From Avanaerovorax sp964442135 (lineage in GTDB: Bacteria; Bacillota; Clostridia; Peptostreptococcales; Anaerovoracaceae), in assembly GCA_964442135.1 (NCBI GenBank), contig CAYTYN010000046.1:1-9540 (forward strand): a stretch of 9,540 nt of DNA, read 5' to 3'. This document shows positions 5,467 to 9,540 of this stretch, in pieces; position 1 is the stretch's first letter; each line of letters begins with the position of its first letter. Position numbers and translations under genes: made by a program. Below the pieces are notes generated by a model that ran no database searches, was not told the DNA's origin, and saw nothing but the letters and a program-made list of their open reading frames with translations.

Positions 5467-6681
5467 ATGAAAAAGTGCGTTATTACATCTGCGGCTCGGA
5501 CTCCGGTGGGCGCATATTTAGGAAGCTTGAAGACAGTTGAGGCACAGACACTGGGCGCTCAGGCAATCAGTGCCGCGGCGGAACGCTCCGGTATCGGGTT
5601 AGATCAGCTGGGGCAGGTTGTCATGGGAGATGTATACGGATACACACCCAATGTAGCAAGGTGCGCGGCGCTGATTGCCGGGGTGCCGGAGGCTGTTCCC
5701 GCATATAGCGTGGATAGGCAGTGCGCCTCATCTCTTCAGGCTGTAGTCAGCGCCATGTACGAGATCCGGGCGGAAGAAGCCGATATCGTCATAGCAGGGG
5801 GAGTGGAAACCATGTCCCGTCTGACGTATTACCTGCCGCCGTCCGCCAGATATGAGGGGTTTCGCATCGGAGACTCCAAGCTCTACGATACATTTAACCA
5901 CGGCGTAACCATCGTACAGCCGCCGGAGCTGTATCCCGGTCTGAACATGGGACTGACTGCGGAAAATGTAGCCGAGCAATACCATATTACCCGGGAGGAG
6001 CAGGATGCCTTCGCTCTTCACAGCCAACAAAAGGCCGCTGCTGCCATTGCTGAGGGGAAGTTCAAGGATGAGATGGTACCGGTAGAGGTTCACTTGAAGA
6101 AGAAGAGCTTCACAGTGGACGCCGATGAGCATCCAAGGCCGGAAACCACCATGGAGTCTTTAGCCAAGCTAAAACCTGTCTTCAAGTTTGACGGCACCGG
6201 AACGGTTACTGCGGGCAATTCTTCAGGTATGAACGATGGGGCCTCAGCTGTTGTGGTAATGAGCGAGGAAAAAGCCAGAGAGCTGGGAAAGAAACCGCTG
6301 GTTCGAATCGTCAGCAGCTCCGGTGTAGGCCTGGATCCCAGGGTCATGGGGTTAGGCCCGGCCTATGCCATACCGAAGGCGCTGAAGAAAGCGGGTTTGT
6401 CCTTGGAGGACATGGATCTTATCGAGCTCAATGAGGCATTTGCCGCTCAGAGCCTTGGATGTCTGAAGCTTCTCAATATGGAACCGGGAACCGCGATGTA
6501 CGATCGGGTGAACGTAAACGGCGGAGCAATAGCCCTGGGTCATGCTCTGGCTAACAGCGGCACACGCATCTTGACCACTTTGATCTACGAAATGAAGCGT
6601 CGAGGAGTGCAATACGGACTGGTATCCCTTTGCATCGGAGGCGGTCAGGGTATGGCAATGATCGTAGAAAACGTAGAGTAA
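5467..6681 (+). CDS. Acetyl-CoA acetyltransferase / beta-ketothiolase (404 aa), atypical His motif
   Basis: Thiolase II family enzyme that interconverts acetoacetyl-CoA + CoA and two acetyl-CoA. The N-terminus MKKCVITSAARTPVGAYLGSL is standard, and the length (404) is near the usual 390-400. The nucleophilic cysteine is Cys86 in VDRQCASSLQAV, NEAF is at 322-325, the catalytic histidine is His359 and the second active-site cysteine is Cys389 in CIGGGQG. Oddities: the normally near-invariant GHP-x-G-x-S-G after the histidine reads GHALANSG, losing the proline (Ala360) and one glycine (Ala362), and the cysteine motif has DRQCASS where NRxCASG or NKxCGSG is usual. The substrate loop (about 125-160) also differs from ThlA. 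All catalytic residues remain, so it is probably active, perhaps with altered specificity. It lies between crotonase and Hbd in one operon, which fits the last step of crotonyl-CoA oxidation. Confidence 0.9.
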   Translation: MKKCVITSAARTPVGAYLGSLKTVEAQTLGAQAISAAAERSGIGLDQLGQVVMGDVYGYTPNVARCAALIAGVPEAVPAYSVDRQCASSLQAVVSAMYEIRAEEADIVIAGGVETMSRLTYYLPPSARYEGFRIGDSKLYDTFNHGVTIVQPPELYPGLNMGLTAENVAEQYHITREEQDAFALHSQQKAAAAIAEGKFKDEMVPVEVHLKKKSFTVDADEHPRPETTMESLAKLKPVFKFDGTGTVTAGNSSGMNDGASAVVVMSEEKARELGKKPLVRIVSSSGVGLDPRVMGLGPAYAIPKALKKAGLSLEDMDLIELNEAFAAQSLGCLKLLNMEPGTAMYDRVNVNGGAIALGHALANSGTRILTTLIYEMKRRGVQYGLVSLCIGGGQGMAMIVENVE

Positions 6682-6693
6682 GGAGGGTTTGAC

Positions 6694-7545
6694 GTGAGTA
6701 TTCAGAAGCTAATGGTCATCGGGGCAGGCACTATGGGAAGCGGAATCGCTCAGGTAGCCATAACGGCCGGTATAGCCGTCAGCCTGTGCGACAGCTATGA
6801 ACCCCAATTGCCCTTGGCCAAAGAGATCATCGACCGTAATTTGGAGAAGCTGGTGAAGAGGGGAAAGCTGACCGCCGAGGACAAGGCTGCATGTATGAGC
6901 CGCCTGTCTCTGAGCGGTAGCATATCAGACGGGGCCGATGCCGATATGGTCATCGAAGCAGTGGTGGAGGAGCTGGATGCTAAGAAGGCAGTCTTTGAGG
7001 AAGTATCTCGTGTTTGTCGGGAAGACGCCATTTTCACAAGTAACACTTCTACCATTTCAATTTCGGCCATTGCTGCGGTGGTGAAAAACCCCGGCCGGTT
7101 TGCAGGAACCCATTTCTTCAACCCGGTACCTGCCATGAAGCTGCTGGAAATTGTCCGCGGTATTCAAACTGAGCAGGAAACCATTGATAAGGTACGTGAC
7201 TTTGGCGAGAGGCTGGGGAAGACGTGCATCATTTCCAAGGATAGCGGTGGTTTTATCGCAAATCTTATCGGAAGTCCCATGCTCAATGCCGCGGCCAACG
7301 CCTATGGGAACGGTGTAGCCACCAGAGAGGACATCGATGCAGCGATGAAATTCGGCTACTCCCACCCTATGGGCCCGTTGGAAATCATCGACTTGGTTGG
7401 CGTAGACGTACAAGTTATGGCGATGGAAGTCCTCTATGAGGAGTATGGAGATCCATACTACAAGCCGGCTCCAATTCTTAAGCGGATGATGGCTGCCGGT
7501 CACCTGGGCAGGAAGACGGGAAAGGGATTTTACGACTACGAGTGA
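6694..7545 (+). CDS. hbd: 3-hydroxybutyryl-CoA dehydrogenase (283 aa)
   Basis: NAD(P)-dependent oxidation of 3-hydroxybutyryl-CoA to acetoacetyl-CoA, or the reverse in butyrate formation. The Rossmann motif GAGTMGSGIA (10-19) and an acidic Asp33 after the second strand point to NAD(H). SNTSTIS (116-122) supplies the active-site Ser region, His140 (GTHFFNPVPAMKLLE) and Glu152 form the catalytic pair, and Asn190 (GGFIANL) completes the set. The C-terminal dimer domain ends in GRKTGKGFYDYE, the usual end of the family. The length is normal (about 280). The usual PGF-x-x-NR segment reads GGFIANL, without the Pro and Arg. The GTG start has AAGGAGGG (6680-6687) six bases upstream, overlapping the thiolase stop; the 12-base gap indicates tight translational coupling. 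Confidence 0.95.
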   Translation: MSIQKLMVIGAGTMGSGIAQVAITAGIAVSLCDSYEPQLPLAKEIIDRNLEKLVKRGKLTAEDKAACMSRLSLSGSISDGADADMVIEAVVEELDAKKAVFEEVSRVCREDAIFTSNTSTISISAIAAVVKNPGRFAGTHFFNPVPAMKLLEIVRGIQTEQETIDKVRDFGERLGKTCIISKDSGGFIANLIGSPMLNAAANAYGNGVATREDIDAAMKFGYSHPMGPLEIIDLVGVDVQVMAMEVLYEEYGDPYYKPAPILKRMMAAGHLGRKTGKGFYDYE

Positions 7546-7678
7546 TCCCGGTGGCTTCAGCCAAGTAAAAAAGTTAGCGCAGAAAGAGTATTGTATTCGG
7601 AAAGGGTAAAAAAATGAAACAAGGTAATACCAAGGATAAATTCGGAATTTGGAGACGCAGCAATAAGCGTGATTGATT

Positions 7679-7706
7679 TTGAACAAAACCCGCATAATAA
7701 TATAAT
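7679..7706 (+). promoter_or_regulatory. Candidate sigma-A promoter for abfD
   Basis: TTGAAC (7679-7684), a 16-base spacer and a perfect TATAAT (7701-7706); TTTGAA one base earlier gives a 17-base spacer. The start would be near 7713, giving abfD a leader of about 120 bases that contains the stem-loop at 7773-7801. It would let abfD be expressed without the sigma-54 activator. Confidence 0.45.
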
Positions 7707-7772
7707 CAGTTTAATCGTTGGCTCGTCCTTGAACAGTATGGGATGACCTATGACTTGGTAAACGAAGTGAGG

Positions 7773-7801
7773 ACGCCGTCTGCTGCTCCGGTGGACGGCG
7801 T
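7773..7801 (+). other. GC-rich stem-loop in the abfD leader
   Basis: ACGCCGTC (7773-7780) and GACGGCGT (7794-7801) form a perfect 8-bp stem with a 13-base loop, 18 bases before the abfD Shine-Dalgarno. No T-run follows, so it is not a standard terminator. It may protect the abfD message or act in a leader; it could also be part of a decayed reading frame. Confidence 0.45.
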
Positions 7802-7831
7802 GCTTCCGGTTAGTTAACAGGGGGTGTTTTA

Positions 7832-9313
7832 ATGGCTTTGATGACAGCCGCGGAATATATTGAGAGCTTGCGGCAATTGAAGACAAGAGTGTATATGTTC
7901 GGCGAAAAGATCGATAATTGGGTGGATCATCCGATTATTCGCCCGTCTATCAACTGTGTGGCCATGACCTATGCTTTGGCTCAGAATCCTGAATATGCCG
8001 ACGTCATGACCGCAAAATCCAATCTTACGGGAAAAACCGTCAATCGTTTTACCCACCTGCACCAGACCTCGGAGGATCTGGTGAAAAAGGTCAAGATGCA
8101 AAGACTGCTGGGACAGAAGACAGCAAGCTGTTTTCAGCGCTGCGTGGGCATGGACGCCTTTAACGCGGTATATTCGACTACCTTTGAGATCGATGAAAAA
8201 TACGGCACTCAGTATCACGACCGCTTCGTAAAGTTTTTAGAAATGGTTCAGGATAAGGATCTGACCGTGGACGGAGCCATGACGGATCCTAAGGGGGATA
8301 GGGGAAAGGCTCCCAGCGCTCAGGCCGATAAGGATCTCTATTTACATATTGTAGAGAGAAGAGAGGACGGAATCGTAGTCAGAGGAGCTAAAGCGCACCA
8401 GACCGGTTCTGTCAATTCCCACTGGCACATCATCATGCCGACTCAGGCGATGAAGGAAGGGGACGCGGATTACGCGGTATCCTTCGCATGTCCGAGTGAC
8501 GCCGAGGGCGTATATATGATCTACGGAAGACAGTCCTGCGATACGAGAAAGCTGGAGGAAAACGCGGACGTGGATTTAGGCAATAAGAGATTCGGAGGAC
8601 AGGAGGCTCTCGTGGTATTTGACGACGTCTTCATTCCGAACGAGTACATCTTCATGGCGGGAGAATATGATTTCGCCGGCATGATGGTAGAGCGCTTTGC
8701 CGGATATCACAGACAGAGCTACGGAGGCTGTAAGGTAGGAGTCGGCGACGTGGTTATCGGAGCTGCCGCTTTGATTGCGGAATACAACGGCTGCGAGAAA
8801 GCCTCGGCGGTTAAGGATAAGCTGATCGAAATGATCCATCTCAATGAAACTCTGTATTCCTGCGGCATTGCGTGCTCCTGTGAGGGAACTAAGACAAAGG
8901 CAGGAAACTACCAGATAGATCTCCTGCTTGCCAACGTATGCAAGCAGAATGTAACCAGATATCCTTATGAAATCGTACGCCTGGCCGAGGATTTGGCAGG
9001 AGGACTTATGGTTACCATGCCGAGCCAGGCTGATTTCACATCTGAAACCGTAGTAGGCAAAAATGGCGAGACTATCGGCGATATCTGCAACAAATACTTT
9101 GCGGGCAGGGAAAATGTCAGCACTGAAGACAGAATGAGGGTGCTCAGATTCCTGGAGAATATATGCTTGGGAAGCTCTGCCGTAGGATACAGGACAGAAT
9201 CGTTACACGGCGCGGGCTCACCGCAGGCTCAGCGGATTATGATCGGCAGACAGGGCGGAATCGAGGAAAAGAAAGAGCTTGCCAAGGTTATCGCAGGTAT
9301 TGCCAGAGAATAA
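7832..9313 (+). CDS. abfD: 4-hydroxybutyryl-CoA dehydratase / vinylacetyl-CoA isomerase (493 aa)
   Basis: An FAD and [4Fe-4S] enzyme that dehydrates 4-hydroxybutyryl-CoA, by a ketyl-radical mechanism, to vinylacetyl-CoA and isomerises it to crotonyl-CoA. The match to the Clostridium aminobutyricum enzyme is close at key sites, with a +1 offset: the cluster ligands Cys99, Cys103, His292 and Cys299 correspond to C100 and C104 (SCFQRC), H293 and C300 (GYHRQSYGGCK). The functional residues Gln101, Thr190, Glu257, Tyr296, Lys300 and Glu455 correspond to Q102, T191, E258, Y297, K301 and E456. All are conserved, so this is a true dehydratase and not an acyl-CoA dehydrogenase or HpaB-type hydroxylase relative. 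The length is typical. The ATG has AGGGGGTG about five bases upstream. Arg codons shift from CGN in the first quarter to mostly AGA/AGG later. It feeds crotonyl-CoA to the crotonase, Hbd and thiolase encoded just upstream. The enzyme is oxygen-sensitive, consistent with an anaerobe. Confidence 0.97.
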   Translation: MALMTAAEYIESLRQLKTRVYMFGEKIDNWVDHPIIRPSINCVAMTYALAQNPEYADVMTAKSNLTGKTVNRFTHLHQTSEDLVKKVKMQRLLGQKTASCFQRCVGMDAFNAVYSTTFEIDEKYGTQYHDRFVKFLEMVQDKDLTVDGAMTDPKGDRGKAPSAQADKDLYLHIVERREDGIVVRGAKAHQTGSVNSHWHIIMPTQAMKEGDADYAVSFACPSDAEGVYMIYGRQSCDTRKLEENADVDLGNKRFGGQEALVVFDDVFIPNEYIFMAGEYDFAGMMVERFAGYHRQSYGGCKVGVGDVVIGAAALIAEYNGCEKASAVKDKLIEMIHLNETLYSCGIACSCEGTKTKAGNYQIDLLLANVCKQNVTRYPYEIVRLAEDLAGGLMVTMPSQADFTSETVVGKNGETIGDICNKYFAGRENVSTEDRMRVLRFLENICLGSSAVGYRTESLHGAGSPQAQRIMIGRQGGIEEKKELAKVIAGIARE

Positions 9314-9329
9314 TGGCATTGCAGCCTTT

Positions 9330-9364
9330 CTCAGAGTAAACGGGAAGATCCCGTTTGCTCTGAG
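9330..9364 (+). terminator. Long stem-loop after abfD, probable operon terminator
   Basis: Left arm 9330-9344 (CTCAGAGTAAACGGG) and right arm 9350-9364 (CCCGTTTGCTCTGAG) pair over 15 bp, with one T-G position that is a wobble in RNA, around a 5-base loop. It starts 16 bases after the abfD stop. No clear T-tract follows (ATGTGATTAG), so it may be a weak or factor-assisted terminator, or a 3'-end protecting hairpin. Confidence 0.65.
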
Positions 9365-9405
9365 ATGTGATTAGTGAAATTTTACCGGTGTTCGAGGAAA
9401 AAGTG

Positions 9406-9434
9406 TTGACTTGAAGGCTGGGTTTTGGTAGTAT
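9406..9434 (+). promoter_or_regulatory. Sigma-A promoter of the tRNA-Met gene
   Basis: TTGACT (9406-9411), exactly 17 bases, then TAGTAT (9429-9434). The start would fall near 9441, about 25 bases before the tRNA. The position and near-consensus -35 fit a strong tRNA promoter. Confidence 0.6.
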
Positions 9435-9465
9435 ATTTCATGCGGTGATTAAAATCTGGTGATGT

Positions 9466-9540
9466 GGCGGTGTAGCTTAGTTGGCTAGAGCGTCCGGTTC
9501 ATACCCGGAAGGTCGGTGGTTCGACTCCACTCGCCGCTAC
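9466..9540 (+). tRNA. Elongator tRNA-Met (CAU), last two bases cut by window edge
   Basis: All four arms fold. The acceptor stem GGCGGTG pairs with CGCCGCT (two wobble pairs), the D-arm is GCTT/GAGC, the anticodon stem is TCCGG/CCGGA around TTCATAC, and the T-arm is GGTGG/CCACT around TTCGACT. The anticodon is CAT. The discriminator A and the first C of an encoded CCA end the window. The anticodon stem lacks the GGG:CCC pairs and the acceptor lacks the C1:A72 mismatch of an initiator. The sequence resembles Bacillus elongator tRNA-Met and not the CAU-bearing tRNA-Ile. More tRNA genes may follow to the right. Confidence 0.95.

Larger units (their letters stand above)
7546..7831 (+). other. 286-bp gap between hbd and abfD with leader-like elements
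   Basis: This gap is far longer than the others in the operon. It contains a candidate sigma-A promoter (7679-7706), a GC-rich stem-loop (7773-7801) and the abfD ribosome binding site AGGGGGTG (7819-7826). Two short open frames exist: a 20-codon one (7614-7676) starting MKQGNTKDKFG with GGAAAGGG seven bases upstream, and a stop-to-stop stretch (7701-7817) ending TPSAAPVDGVLPVS. I recognise neither. No hairpin with a T-tract was seen after hbd, so read-through from the sigma-54 promoter into abfD remains possible. Confidence 0.6.

Noticed and set aside
7719..7735. Second -24/-12 promoter before abfD (TGGCTCGTCCTTGAA)
   Set aside because: GG is not followed by GC at 10-base spacing and the -12 element does not match.
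7057..7886. Long minus-strand frames opposite hbd and the hbd-abfD gap
   Set aside because: Low-complexity, unrecognisable translations opposite clear genes or non-coding DNA; best explained as chance frames.
9466..9540. tRNA read as initiator tRNA-fMet or lysidine-type tRNA-Ile(CAU)
   Set aside because: It lacks the GGG:CCC anticodon-stem pairs and C1:A72 mismatch of an initiator, and its body matches elongator tRNA-Met, not tRNA-Ile2.
1..9540. CRISPR arrays, insertion sequences, transposases, phage or toxin-antitoxin genes
   Set aside because: No spaced direct repeats, terminal inverted repeats, or recognisable mobile or defence proteins were seen on either strand.

Overview
The window looks like a chromosomal segment of an anaerobic, amino-acid- or succinate-fermenting Firmicute of the class Clostridia. 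The evidence is a SpoVG-type regulator, Gram-positive style ribosome binding sites (AAGGAGG class), sigma-A-like promoters, an elongator tRNA-Met of Bacillus/Clostridium type, and a 4-hydroxybutyryl-CoA dehydratase (AbfD) beside butyrate-pathway enzymes. A more exact placement (for example the Anaerovorax / Clostridium aminobutyricum neighbourhood) is a guess from gene content.

Layout. 1-173 (minus): start of a small BFD-like [2Fe-2S] protein that runs off the left edge. 327-1748 (plus): pyruvate kinase with its own promoter. 1802-1833: hairpin between convergent genes. 1868-2149 (minus): spoVG, with a sigma-A-like promoter whose -35 lies inside a perfect inverted repeat. 2310-4283 (minus): AcoR-type sigma-54 activator (GAF-PAS-AAA+-Fis HTH). 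4284-4635: a 350-bp divergent control region with two related palindromes (4384-4424), other dyads, and a near-consensus -24/-12 sigma-54 promoter (4581-4596). 4636-7545 (plus): crotonase, thiolase and 3-hydroxybutyryl-CoA dehydrogenase, closely spaced. 7546-7831: a 286-bp gap with a candidate sigma-A promoter and a GC-rich stem-loop. 7832-9313: abfD. 9330-9364: 15-bp hairpin. 9466-9540: tRNA-Met(CAU), cut by the right edge, with its own promoter.

How it works together. AbfD converts 4-hydroxybutyryl-CoA, via vinylacetyl-CoA, to crotonyl-CoA. Crotonase hydrates this to 3-hydroxybutyryl-CoA, Hbd oxidises it to acetoacetyl-CoA, and the thiolase cleaves that to two acetyl-CoA. The four enzymes therefore form the oxidative branch of 4-hydroxybutyrate (4-aminobutyrate or succinate-semialdehyde) fermentation. 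The steps that make 4-hydroxybutyryl-CoA and the reductive branch (butyryl-CoA dehydrogenase/Etf) are not in the window. The divergent sigma-54 activator, the palindromes about 200 bp upstream and the sigma-54 promoter suggest a self-contained inducible circuit. The effector is unknown. All key metal-binding and catalytic residues I could check in AbfD are present. The thiolase and Hbd have intact catalytic residues but atypical motif surroundings.
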